From Methylobacterium sp. Leaf91 (lineage in GTDB: Bacteria > Pseudomonadota > Alphaproteobacteria > Rhizobiales > Beijerinckiaceae): 64,000 nt of DNA. The stretch is taken from assembly GCF_001422815.1 (NCBI RefSeq), contig NZ_LMMP01000008.1:14618-78617 (forward strand), given 5' to 3'. A program made the position numbers and the translations under genes. Below the pieces are notes generated by a model. The model had not been told where the DNA came from, ran no database searches, and saw only the letters and a list, made by a program, of their open reading frames with translations. Positions 35,536-44,057 of this stretch are shown here, one piece after another. How positions within the stretch are numbered: the first letter of the stretch is position 1; every line of letters starts with the position of its first letter.

Positions 35536-37472
35536 CGGCCCCCTCGCCTTTCCGCCCCGCCGCCCCGCCGGAGGGCCGGCGACCGGGCGGAATCCTGGGC
35601 ATCGTCGCCCTCGGCCTCGCCCTGGTCATCTTCCTCGTCGACGCGTTCACGCCGCTCGAAGGCGCGGTGGCCGTGCTTTACGTGGTCGTCGTGCTCATCG
35701 CCGCGCGAGCATTCCAGCGGAACGGGGTGATCCTGACGGCGTCCGGGTGTCTCATCCTAACGGCCGTCGCCTATTTCCTGTCGCATCGCCTGTTCGACAG
35801 TGACTCGGCGCTGCTGCGCGCCCTGGTCAGCCTCGCGGCCATCGCGATCAGCGCGCTCCTGGTGCTTCGCAATCAATCCGCAGCCCGCATCCTCGCGGAG
35901 CAGGCCGAACTGCTCGAACTCACCCACGATCCGATCTTCGTGCGTACGCCCACCGACACGGTGACGTTCTGGAATCGCGCCGCGGAAGACCTCTATGGCT
36001 GGCGCCGGGACGAGGTTCGGGGGCGCAACGTGCACGTCCTCTTGCGTACGGCCTTTCCGGATGGGGAGGCGGCTATCCGGGACGCGCTGATGCGGAACGG
36101 GCGGTGGGAGGGTGAACTCGTCCAGACGGTGCGGTCGGGCGCCAGGGTCGTCGTCGAGAGCCGCTGGTCGCTCCAGCGCAATGCGGATGGTCAGCCGCTC
36201 GCTGTCCTGGAGACCAATACCGACATCACGGAGCGCAAGCGCGCCCACGCCGCCCTGGCGGAAAGCGAGCGGCGCTACCGTACCATCTTCGACACGGCCC
36301 GCGTGGCGATCCTGCAGCAGGATTGGCGCCAGGTGAAGGCGGTCATCGACGCGGTCCCGCGCGATTCGGGGATGTCCCTCGGCACCTATCTCGACGATCA
36401 TCCGGAGGTCGTCCGCGACCTGCGCCGCAGCGTCACCATCGTGGATGCCAATGCCGAATTGCGGCGCTTGATCGGAGCCGATACGGGCGCCGCAGCGCCG
36501 CAATCCCTCGACGCCTTCCTGTTCGAAGACGAGCCGACCTTCGTCGAGTCGTTGCTGGCGCTGGCGCGGGGCGAGACCTTCTTCGAGGGGGAGACCGTGA
36601 TCCGCTCGCTTTCGGGGGAGCGGGTGCCGATCCTCTTCGGCATCACCTTTCCGTCCCATGCGGATGGGTTCGAGTGCGTGCTGGTCTTCGCCCTCGACAT
36701 CACCGAGCGTAAGCAGGCGCAGGAAGCGCTGTTGGCGCTTCAGTCCGAGCTCGCCCATACGGCGCGCGTGACGACGCTGGGCGAACTCACCGCCTCCATC
36801 GCCCATGAGGTCAATCAGCCCCTCGCGGCCATCGTGACCAATGGCGAGGCGGCGTTGCGCTGGCTGAAGCGGAGCCCGCCGGATCTCGGCGAAGTCTCGG
36901 CCGCGGTGACGCGGGTCGTGGCGAGCGGCACCCGCGCCGGCGAGATCGTCTCGCGGATCCGCACTTTCCTCGCCAAGGCGCCGCCCCCGCGCGACTGGCT
37001 CGATCTGCGCGAGATGATCGGGGAAGCCGTACTTCTCGTCGAACGCGAGATGGTACGCCATGACGTGCGATTGGTGCGTGACGTGGCGGCCGACGTGACG
37101 CCGGTCCATGGCGACCGGGTTCAGCTGCAGCAGGTGCTCATCAACCTGATGGTGAATGCCATCCAGGCCATGGCGACGGTCATCGGGCGGCCCCGTCTCC
37201 TGATCATCCGCGTCGCCCCGGACGGGACCGAGCATGTCCGCGTCACTGTCGCCGATAGCGGGCGGGGAATCGCGGCGGAGGCCGTCGAACGGATCTTCCA
37301 GCCGTTCTTCACCACCAAGGCGGACGGGATGGGCATGGGACTGGCGATCTGCCGCTCGATCGTCGAAGCGCATGGCGGTCGCCTCTGGATCGGTGGCCAT
37401 CACGATCGCGACGATGGTCCGGGCGCCGCCTTCCACTTCACCATACCGATGACGGCCGAGAGGGGATCATGA
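35517..37472 (+). CDS. NodV-like PAS sensor histidine kinase
   Basis: 651 residues from the ATG at 35517. Several hydrophobic helices occupy about 25-120 (GILGIVALGLALVIFLVDAF, VAVLYVVVVLIAARAF). A PAS domain (about 130-240) follows, then a second PAS-like domain with VAILQQDWRQVKAVIDAV. The core has H-box LTASIAHEVNQPLAAIVTN, N-box INLMVNAIQAM, and G-boxes DSGRGIAAE and GMGMGLAICRSIV. The stop overlaps the next response regulator by ATGA. The open frame extends upstream to 35031 but only as a shadow of the preceding kinase gene. Confidence 0.92.
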   Translation: MDAPVVAAPSPFRPAAPPEGRRPGGILGIVALGLALVIFLVDAFTPLEGAVAVLYVVVVLIAARAFQRNGVILTASGCLILTAVAYFLSHRLFDSDSALLRALVSLAAIAISALLVLRNQSAARILAEQAELLELTHDPIFVRTPTDTVTFWNRAAEDLYGWRRDEVRGRNVHVLLRTAFPDGEAAIRDALMRNGRWEGELVQTVRSGARVVVESRWSLQRNADGQPLAVLETNTDITERKRAHAALAESERRYRTIFDTARVAILQQDWRQVKAVIDAVPRDSGMSLGTYLDDHPEVVRDLRRSVTIVDANAELRRLIGADTGAAAPQSLDAFLFEDEPTFVESLLALARGETFFEGETVIRSLSGERVPILFGITFPSHADGFECVLVFALDITERKQAQEALLALQSELAHTARVTTLGELTASIAHEVNQPLAAIVTNGEAALRWLKRSPPDLGEVSAAVTRVVASGTRAGEIVSRIRTFLAKAPPPRDWLDLREMIGEAVLLVEREMVRHDVRLVRDVAADVTPVHGDRVQLQQVLINLMVNAIQAMATVIGRPRLLIIRVAPDGTEHVRVTVADSGRGIAAEAVERIFQPFFTTKADGMGMGLAICRSIVEAHGGRLWIGGHHDRDDGPGAAFHFTIPMTAERGS

Positions 37473-38140
37473 TCCGAGGTAATGCGGCAGGGCCGGCACG
37501 CGCATCGATTGCGAGGCAGACCGTGTTCGTCGTCGATGACGACCCGGATATCCGGGATGCCCTATCGGGTCTTCTCCGCTCCATCGATCTTACCTGCGCT
37601 GCCTTCGCGTCGGTGGCGGAGTTCCTCGCCGCGCCGCGTCCCCTGGGCGCCGGATGCCTCGTGGTCGATGTCCGCCTGCCGGGCGTGAGCGGCCTCGAGT
37701 TCCAGACTCAGCTCGGCGCCCTGGGGATCGATCTGCCTATGATCCTGATGACCGGGCACGGCGATATTCCGATGACGGTGAAAGCCATGAAGGCCGGAGC
37801 GGTCGATTTCCTCGCCAAGCCGTTCCGAGAACAGGATCTTCTCGACGCGATCGGCACGGCGTTGGCGCGCGACGCGGTCCAGCGCAGCGCGCATGCGGCC
37901 CTCGACGATCTCAGGGCCGATTACGAGACCCTCACTGCGCGGGAGCGGGAGGTGATGGCGCAGGTCACCGCCGGCCTGATGAACAAGCAGGTCGCTGGCA
38001 ATCTCGGCCTCAGCGAGATCACGGTGAAGATCCACCGGCGCCACGTCATGCGCAAGATGAAGGCGCGCTCCCTGGCCGATCTGGTTCGGAGTGCCGAGTC
38101 CCTCGGGATCTCCCATGCCGGCGGTGCGCCGACGCGGTGA
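37469..38140 (+). CDS. FixJ/NodW-like response regulator
   Basis: 223 residues. The receiver has VFVVDDDPDIRDALSGLL, phospho-acceptor CLVVDVRLPGVSG and switch Lys in FLAKPF. The LuxR-type output domain has LTAREREVMAQVTAGLMNKQ and LSEITVKIHRRHVMRKMKAR. The start overlaps the kinase stop by 4 bases, so the two form a cognate pair. Its output domain is strikingly like that of the regulator at 30913-31536. Confidence 0.93.
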   Translation: MIRGNAAGPARASIARQTVFVVDDDPDIRDALSGLLRSIDLTCAAFASVAEFLAAPRPLGAGCLVVDVRLPGVSGLEFQTQLGALGIDLPMILMTGHGDIPMTVKAMKAGAVDFLAKPFREQDLLDAIGTALARDAVQRSAHAALDDLRADYETLTAREREVMAQVTAGLMNKQVAGNLGLSEITVKIHRRHVMRKMKARSLADLVRSAESLGISHAGGAPTR

Positions 38141-38281
38141 CCGATCTGCCGGCCTTTGCCGAAAGGTGGGGCCCGGCAAACCTCCGTATGATTCCAACCC
38201 ACGGCGCGAGGGGCCATATCTCGGCCTGGGCCAACCCTCCCCGATCACGGGGACCGGGCGGTGAACCCTTAGGTCAGTGGA

Positions 38282-38674
38282 ATGCCAGCTCCGCCTGTGA
38301 TCGCGATCGTCGACGACGACGAGGACGTGCGCGTGGCGACCGGAAGCCTCGTCCGCTCCCTCGGCTACACCGCCCGCATCTATGCCTCGGCCCGCGACTT
38401 CCTGGCTACCTGTTCCTCGGACGCGCCCGACTGTGTCATTACTGACGTGCAGATGCCCGGCATGACCGGCGTTGAGATGCAGAAGGGTCTGCGCGCCCTG
38501 GGATCGCGGGTGCCGGTGATCTTCGTGACGGCGTTCCCGACCGAGGCCCTGCGCGAAACCCTTCTGGCGGCGGGCGCCAGTGACTTCCTGGGCAAGCCCT
38601 GCGACGGCGCCACGATCATCCGCTCGCTGGAGCAGGCGCTGACGGGGCGGTCGACGAGGGACGCGACGGCGTGA
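38282..38674 (+). CDS. Single-domain response regulator
   Basis: 130 residues, only a receiver: VIAIVDDDEDVRVATGSLVR, phospho-acceptor CVITDVQMPGMTG, switch Thr in IFVTAFP and Lys in FLGKPCDG. No output domain. It belongs to the FixJ-like receivers that act in phosphorelays or as phosphate sinks. It follows the NodVW-like pair by 141 bases and may be the second target of the two kinases upstream. Confidence 0.92.
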   Translation: MPAPPVIAIVDDDEDVRVATGSLVRSLGYTARIYASARDFLATCSSDAPDCVITDVQMPGMTGVEMQKGLRALGSRVPVIFVTAFPTEALRETLLAAGASDFLGKPCDGATIIRSLEQALTGRSTRDATA

Positions 38675-38695
38675 CCGCCGTCGCGAAAACCCGGA

Positions 38696-39532
38696 TCAGC
38701 CTTTTACGAAGGCGAGGAGGTCGGGGTTGATGACGTCGTGGTGGGTGGTGAGCATCCCGTGCGGAAAGCCGGGATAGGTCTTGAGCGTGCCATTGGTCAG
38801 GAGTTCGACCGATTTCAGCGCAGAATCGGCGATGGGAACGATCTGGTCGTCGTCCCCATGCAGGACCAGCGTCGGCACGGTGATGGCTTTCAGATCGTCC
38901 GTCTGGTCGGTCTCTGAGAACGCCGCGATGCCGTCGTAATGGGCCTTCGTGCTGCCCATCATGCCCTGGCGCCACCAATTCTGGATCACGCCCTGTTGCA
39001 CCGTCGCGCCGTCGCGGTTGAACCCGTAGAAGGGCCCGCTCGCCACATCGAGGAAGAACTGCGCGCGGTTCGCGGCGGTGGCCGCGCGGAACCCGTCGAA
39101 CACCTCGATCGGCAGGCCTTCGGGATTGGCTTCCGTCTTGACCATCAGCGGCGGCACCGCGGAGACCAGCACGGCCTTGGCCACGCGTCCGGCCGGCTCT
39201 CCGTGCCTCGCTACATAGCGGGCGACCTCGCCGCCGCCGGTGGAATGACCGATATGCACGGCGTTCCGCAGGTCCAGCGCTTCCGTCACCGCGAAGGCGT
39301 CGGCGGCGTAGTGATCCATGTCATGGCCGCTATCGACCTGGGCCGAGCGGCCATGACCGCGTCGGTCATGCGCCACGACCCGGTAGCCGTGCTGCAGGAA
39401 GAACAGGATCTGCGCGTCCCAATCGTCCGAGGAGAGCGGCCAGCCATGGTGAAACATAATCGGCTGGGCGCTCTTGGAACCCCAATCCTTGTAGAAGATC
39501 TCGACGCCGTCCTTGGTCGTGACGAAGGGCAT
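38696..39532 (-). CDS. Alpha/beta hydrolase (non-haem chloroperoxidase-like)
   Basis: 278 residues. The oxyanion-hole motif [12 protein letters not shown], the nucleophile elbow [12 protein letters not shown], an acid in [12 protein letters not shown] and the catalytic His in FPHGM match the cofactor-free haloperoxidase/esterase group. No signal peptide is seen. The natural substrate is unknown; ester or lactone hydrolysis is most likely, with perhydrolase activity as a side reaction. Confidence 0.92.
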   Translation of the reverse strand: MPFVTTKDGVEIFYKDWGSKSAQPIMFHHGWPLSSDDWDAQILFFLQHGYRVVAHDRRGHGRSAQVDSGHDMDHYAADAFAVTEALDLRNAVHIGHSTGGGEVARYVARHGEPAGRVAKAVLVSAVPPLMVKTEANPEGLPIEVFDGFRAATAANRAQFFLDVASGPFYGFNRDGATVQQGVIQNWWRQGMMGSTKAHYDGIAAFSETDQTDDLKAITVPTLVLHGDDDQIVPIADSALKSVELLTNGTLKTYPGFPHGMLTTHHDVINPDLLAFVKG

Positions 39533-39656
39533 GGAAGGCTATCCTGTTCGGGAGGGAGATGGTCCGAGCTATGGAAGCAAGGCGCCGAGTCGGATTGACG
39601 ATTCGCGTCACCGCTTGGACGAATGCGCCATTGCCGATGCCTTCGGTCGGACGGCC

Positions 39657-40076
39657 CTACTCGGCGAGCAGGCTTTCCAGGAAGAACACCCGCCGCGCCG
39701 TCTCATCGAGATTGCAGCTCGAGGCGGCGATCAGGTCCATGGTTCCACCTCCTCCGAAGATCATCGTCAGCTTGCAGGAGGCGGTCCTGTAGGCCAGCCA
39801 ACCCCGCTGAGAATCGCGGAGCGCGGTCTTCTCCTCGTCCGTCGATTTGCGCATGAGCGTCTGGTAGGCGGCGTTCAGCTTCTTGTCCTGCAGCGACAGT
39901 TCAGCGGACGCACAATCCAGCATCTCGGCTGTGACGCCACCGGATTTGTCCATGCATTTATCGTAGTCCGGGGAATATTTCTGCGTATTCATGCCGGCGG
40001 CGTAGGACGGCTCGACGACGATGCTGCCGAGCAGGCTGACCATCACGGCGACGGGAAAGGCGAATGTGCGATTCAT
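39657..40076 (-). CDS. LprI-like (DUF1311) secreted protein
   Basis: 139 residues. A Sec signal peptide (FAFPVAVMVSLLGSIVVEPS, cut near SYA-A) is followed by a DUF1311/LprI-like domain with conserved Cys residues: YDKCMDKSGG, EMLDCASAELSLQDKKLNAA and RDSQRGWLAYRTASCKL. Members include periplasmic lysozyme inhibitors. I chose the ATG at 40076. It lies downstream, on the same strand, of the AAA+/Sel1 cluster and might belong to that envelope-related group. This is a guess from position. Confidence 0.85.
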   Translation of the reverse strand: MNRTFAFPVAVMVSLLGSIVVEPSYAAGMNTQKYSPDYDKCMDKSGGVTAEMLDCASAELSLQDKKLNAAYQTLMRKSTDEEKTALRDSQRGWLAYRTASCKLTMIFGGGGTMDLIAASSCNLDETARRVFFLESLLAE

Positions 40077-40219
40077 CGGGACCTTCAGTTCTCCAGACAA
40101 GAACAGCCATGATTTGACCGGTGTGAAGCCGGCTCTGAGGGGCCGTGGGAGCCGGACGGCATGGTGCCCGGTTCTAAGCAATCATCCCGCTCCGCAAGGC
40201 GCTGCCGGTCATCCCCCCG

Positions 40220-40417
40220 TCAGCGCATCAGCCACGACACCAGCCAGATGCCGCCTGCAAGGACGGCCCCGAAGATCAGTGTCTGGACGAGGATGTAGAC
40301 CAGCAGGATTCGTCGCGGAAAATGCGCGCGCGTGGCGGCATTCAGCATCTGCCGCACGCGTGCGACATAGAGGATCGCGCCGAGGGCGACGATCGCCCCG
40401 ATGAGAAGCTGCGTCAT
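40220..40417 (-). CDS. Small two-helix membrane protein
   Basis: 65 residues, nearly all membrane: helix 1 LLIGAIVALGAILYVA, a short charged loop with RAHFPRR, and helix 2 ILLVYILVQTLIFGAVLAGG. No family is recognised. It lies 85 bases after the AAA+/Sel1 cluster on the same strand and may be its last gene. Confidence 0.6.
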   Translation of the reverse strand: MTQLLIGAIVALGAILYVARVRQMLNAATRAHFPRRILLVYILVQTLIFGAVLAGGIWLVSWLMR

Positions 40418-40502
40418 CGCCTCACTGCACCGCTCGGCAGGTCATCGGCGGCGGTGCTGCGGCAGCGCTCGCGCGGACCACCGGATTCCGAGACGGGACA
40501 CC

Positions 40503-41306
40503 TCACAGCTGAGGCATGGGAGCCGGACGGGGCCGGGGCGCGGGCGCCATTTCCCGCGGGGCGGGCGGAGACGCCGGGGCTTCGACGCGGGCGGGAGGCG
40601 CGGAGGCGGTAGCGCCCGGTGCATTGGCCGCCTTCGCAGGGGGAGATTCCGGGGCCTGCCGGGTAGCGGGCGTCGCCTCTCGGACCGTGTCGCGCAGGAA
40701 GTCGCCGGTGCTGGCGGCCCGCGCCGCCGGTGCCGTCGCGGTGGTTCCGGCGGCCTGGCCCGCGCCGTTGCCGCGCGGGGCCGGCGCCTGCGAGACGGCG
40801 GGAGCCTGGCGGCGTTCGCCCTCCGGCACCCTGATCCGGAAGGTGTAGGGCACCGTCGTCCCGTCGCCGAAGGTCACGGCGACGGACAGGGTATCGAGAC
40901 CGGAAAAATCGGGCCGTGCGGTGTAGAAGATCGACATCGAATCCTTCTTCACGTCCTCGCAGCCATCCACCTGCGGAATTGTGGCGCCTCGCTCGTCGAT
41001 CTTGCTGCCGAGTACTCTCAGCTCCCGCCGGGTTTCGACGCGCCCGCCGCGCGGCGGTGAGACGAGGCTGATCAAGGCCGCCTTGGAACGGCACCCTTGC
41101 TGGGGAAAATAATGGGTGAAGCCCTGGAGGAAGATCCGCTGGCCCGGACGGGCGGTCTTGTTCTCCGTCTCCGCGAGCGCCGGCAGCACGAGGCCATGCC
41201 CGAGGAGGCCGGCGAGCGCCAAGGATCGGAGGGTCAAGGATCGGAAATCCGAGCATCGCAGCGGCGCGGTGGACCGGAGGGCCGCGTTCGGGAGGCGGTG
41301 TGTCAT
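40503..41306 (-). CDS. Secreted Pro/Ala-rich hypothetical protein of the AAA+/Sel1 cluster
   Basis: 267 residues. An N-terminal export signal (LALAGLLGHGLVLPALA) precedes a globular part (about 45-165) that ends FGDGTTVPYTFRIRVPEG and looks like an Ig-like or cadherin-like beta domain. The C-terminal 100 residues are Pro/Ala-rich and probably extended, as in proteins that span the periplasm or cell wall. Two or three cysteines (QQGCRSKA, VDGCEDVKK) may form a disulphide. It begins 48 bases after the next upstream cluster gene. Function unknown. Confidence 0.75.
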   Translation of the reverse strand: MTHRLPNAALRSTAPLRCSDFRSLTLRSLALAGLLGHGLVLPALAETENKTARPGQRIFLQGFTHYFPQQGCRSKAALISLVSPPRGGRVETRRELRVLGSKIDERGATIPQVDGCEDVKKDSMSIFYTARPDFSGLDTLSVAVTFGDGTTVPYTFRIRVPEGERRQAPAVSQAPAPRGNGAGQAAGTTATAPAARAASTGDFLRDTVREATPATRQAPESPPAKAANAPGATASAPPARVEAPASPPAPREMAPAPRPRPAPMPQL

Positions 41307-41354
41307 GGGCTTCTCCTCGGCTTCGGGATGGAACGGGCGAGTCGTGGCTGGCGC

Positions 41355-42686
41355 TCAGCCGGGGCTGGACCGCTCCAGGACCGGCTTGCCGCCATCCGTG
41401 CGGAAGCGGACGGTGTAGGTGCTGTTGGACGTCTGGGCGCTGCACGTGATCACCACGGGGCCGCCCATGGGGTTGGGCATCTCGCAGACGCCCTTGGCCT
41501 TCACGAGGAGGCTCTGGCCGCGCTCCTCGTACATCACTTCGTCGATGGGCTGACGCAGGGTGCCGCTCTCGACCCATCCCTTCGCCGATGCGAGGAAGCT
41601 GACCTCCCGGTCGTCGGAGGTTCCGAACACGAACTCGGCACGCGCCGACCCGGTGGTGGAGGAATTCCTGGCGGTGGGGGCGCAGGACGCGGTGATGTCC
41701 TCGCCATCGATCACCAGCGATTCGCAGCGGCCCTTGAAGGTCAACTTCAGGACCATCCCCGGCGGTGTCTCCCCCGTCTCCGCCCCCGTCCCCGCATTGT
41801 CCCGGGGCACGGGCGGCGAGGCCGGGCGCGCGGTCTCGGTCGGCGGCACGCGGCCCGGATCGGTACCGGCGGCGGGCCGGTCCGACGCGTCGCGAGATTG
41901 TCCGGCCTGCCAGACACAGAGACGCGCGCCCGCACCCTCCCAGCACGGCCCCTTGGGCGCCAGGGTGCCGAGGGGAGCCGTCGCCTGCGGTGCGCCGGGG
42001 CGCTCGTTCCACGAGGCGGTGGCCTTCTGCGGGTCCCGTGGATCGCGGGTGAGCCGCGCGATGAAGTCCAGCCCTCCCCTGGCATAGGACCGGACCTCGA
42101 ATCCGCCCGCCCCGTCCTGTCCGGCATCCGCCCGGAACTGGCAGGGGCCGTCGATCCGCGCCGCGCCCCCGACCTCGATGAGGCAATCGGCGGTGCGGGG
42201 CGCGCCGATCCCGGGTGCCGGCGCGACGCCGCCCCCGGCGAAACCGGGACGGCCCTCGCCGATCTTCCAGGCGCAGGTCCGGGTGCGTGGCCCGGTCCAG
42301 CAGGCCCCGCCGGAGGTGACGGCTTCGGAGGGACCCTCGTCGGGCTTGCCGCCGGGCGTCTCGTTCCATGTCGCCGTGCCGCTTCCGGGGCTCGTCACCG
42401 CCACCACCACCCCGTAGCGGAGGTAGCCGTTCTCGTAACTGGCGAGACGGAACCCGCCCGTCCCGTAGCTGTGCGCGTCGGTCAGGAACTCGCAGACGCC
42501 GTTGATGGCGATCCTGCCATCGGCCTCGACGTAGCAATCGGCCTTGCGGACCTTGATCTGCGCCTCGGCGGCGCCGGGCAGGACGAGGCCGAGCCCGACG
42601 ATCCCCGCCAGGAGGGCGAGGCAGCACCGGGCCAGCCGCACCGGGTACGCCAGGGAATTCGAACCGCGATCCGCCGCCACGGGCAT
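41355..42686 (-). CDS. Secreted protein with duplicated domain, AAA+/Sel1 cluster
   Basis: 443 residues with an export signal (CCLALLAGIVGLGLVLPGAA). Two tandem copies of a domain of about 100 residues follow. The first reads ADCYVEADGRIAINGVCEF, then SGTATWNETPGGKP and GACWTGPRTRTCAWKIGEG. The second reads ADCLIEVGGAARIDGPCQF, then KATASWNERPGAP and GPCWEGAGARLCVWQAG. Four Cys per copy are conserved and probably paired in the periplasm. A third C-terminal part (about 310-440) starts VLKLTFKGRCESLVIDGED. It lies 3 bases downstream of the Sel1-like gene. No known family; likely a surface or periplasmic binding protein. Confidence 0.75.
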   Translation of the reverse strand: MPVAADRGSNSLAYPVRLARCCLALLAGIVGLGLVLPGAAEAQIKVRKADCYVEADGRIAINGVCEFLTDAHSYGTGGFRLASYENGYLRYGVVVAVTSPGSGTATWNETPGGKPDEGPSEAVTSGGACWTGPRTRTCAWKIGEGRPGFAGGGVAPAPGIGAPRTADCLIEVGGAARIDGPCQFRADAGQDGAGGFEVRSYARGGLDFIARLTRDPRDPQKATASWNERPGAPQATAPLGTLAPKGPCWEGAGARLCVWQAGQSRDASDRPAAGTDPGRVPPTETARPASPPVPRDNAGTGAETGETPPGMVLKLTFKGRCESLVIDGEDITASCAPTARNSSTTGSARAEFVFGTSDDREVSFLASAKGWVESGTLRQPIDEVMYEERGQSLLVKAKGVCEMPNPMGGPVVITCSAQTSNSTYTVRFRTDGGKPVLERSSPG

Positions 42687-42689
42687 CTC

Positions 42690-44057
42690 CTAAGGGTTGC
42701 CGAGGAGGCGGCGCGCCGCCTGGATGGTCCGGTCGTTACGCTGATCGACGATACGGCCGTGATAAAGATTCCGGTCGACCAGTCGCTGCTGCAGCGCCGC
42801 CCAGAAGCCGGCGCCCCACCGGTCCTCGCTGAGATTCTGAATGATGTCCGTTGACTTCAATTCGAGGGCGCGGATCGTCATGTCCGCCGCCTTTCCGGGC
42901 GCGCGGGGGAGATTGGAGCCGCCGATATCGTAGAGGAAGGCCGCCGCCGCGGCCGCTGGCGCGAAGGACCGCTCCGCCACAAGGCGGTCGAGATAGCGGC
43001 TCGCCAGGGCGGCGTCGGGCGCGGTGATCCGCTGCTTGTTGGTGTTGGCCGGGGACAGGAGGAGTGCGTAGAGATACTGCGCCACCGATACGCCGTTCTC
43101 CGCCAGGGCGCGAAGCTTCCCCTCGGCGGCGGCGTCGGTGGTCGCGCTCTTGAAGAGCGCCATCATCTCGTCGGTGCTCGGCGCCGGCGCCGTGGGGCGC
43201 GCCTGGGGCGGCGGCTGGCCCGGATCGGTGGGCCGAGCCTGCGGAGCGGCGGCGGTGCCGGACAGGGCACGGATGGCCGCCTGGGTCTGGGGCGTCGCCG
43301 CCCCGTCGGCCGGTCCGGAATAGAAGCCGCGCCGGGTGAGATTGCGCTGGATCGCGGCCACGAGATCGGAGGGCTGGCGGCCGAGATCGTCGGTGAAGGT
43401 GCCGATGGCCAGCGGCAGCTTGGCCGCCACCGTGTCCATGTAGATGTCGGCGGCCTTCTGAGGGTCTTTCGGCACGCCGCTCTCCGCGTCGGCGTAGCAG
43501 CCGGCGAACCAGAAGAGCGTCGACCAGGAGTTCAGATAGTTGTTCCGGATCGCGACCGGGTTCGCCTGAAAGGCGAGCCCGTAGCGACAGCCGCGCTTGA
43601 GGTCGTACTGGCCGCGCCCGCGGTTGAGCAGGAGATCGGTCATGCCCCGCTGGGCCCCCGGATAACCGAGATCGGCGGGCTTCTGATAATAGTTCAGGGC
43701 GGTGGCGGCATCGGGCTTGACGGGGTTCTTGACGTAGATCCCGGCCCATTCGGGATTGTGGAGGGCGCCCATGAAGGAGCGGGCGGAGATGTCGCCGGCA
43801 TCCGCCGCGGCCTTCAGTTTCTCGAAGGCGGCCTTGTCGCCATCCTTGCCGGCCTTGTCGAGGAGGTCGAGATAGATCTTCTCGCTGTCCTTGCTGTCGG
43901 CGGGTTTGCCCCAATCCGCCGTGGGTTTCAGCAAGAGCAGCGCGAGGCCGGCCACGAGGGCGATGGCGGCCTGGGGCAGGACGAGCCAGGCGGAACGGTA
44001 GCGCGCATCCGCGTACCAGAGCGCCGCGTGCGCGCCGAGCCGGTCGGTCCCGCTCAC
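42690..44057 (-). CDS. Membrane-anchored Sel1-like/peptidoglycan-binding-like protein (paralogue 3)
   Basis: About 455 residues, starting with GTG at 44057, which overlaps the stop of paralogue 2. The N-terminus has the shared LWYADARYRSAW motif, then one membrane helix (LPQAAIALVAGLALLLL). Helical Sel1-like repeats follow, with GDISARSFMGALHN and LKRGCRYGLAFQA. A peptidoglycan-binding-like segment ALV-type (IQRNLTRRGFYSGPADGAAT) sits near residue 260, then a Pro-rich linker, more helical repeats and a second such segment at the end (LQQRLVDRNLYHGRIVDQRN). The bulk should lie in the periplasm or cytosol depending on topology; an N-in orientation places it in the periplasm. Confidence 0.8.
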   Translation of the reverse strand: MSGTDRLGAHAALWYADARYRSAWLVLPQAAIALVAGLALLLLKPTADWGKPADSKDSEKIYLDLLDKAGKDGDKAAFEKLKAAADAGDISARSFMGALHNPEWAGIYVKNPVKPDAATALNYYQKPADLGYPGAQRGMTDLLLNRGRGQYDLKRGCRYGLAFQANPVAIRNNYLNSWSTLFWFAGCYADAESGVPKDPQKAADIYMDTVAAKLPLAIGTFTDDLGRQPSDLVAAIQRNLTRRGFYSGPADGAATPQTQAAIRALSGTAAAPQARPTDPGQPPPQARPTAPAPSTDEMMALFKSATTDAAAEGKLRALAENGVSVAQYLYALLLSPANTNKQRITAPDAALASRYLDRLVAERSFAPAAAAAAFLYDIGGSNLPRAPGKAADMTIRALELKSTDIIQNLSEDRWGAGFWAALQQRLVDRNLYHGRIVDQRNDRTIQAARRLLGNP

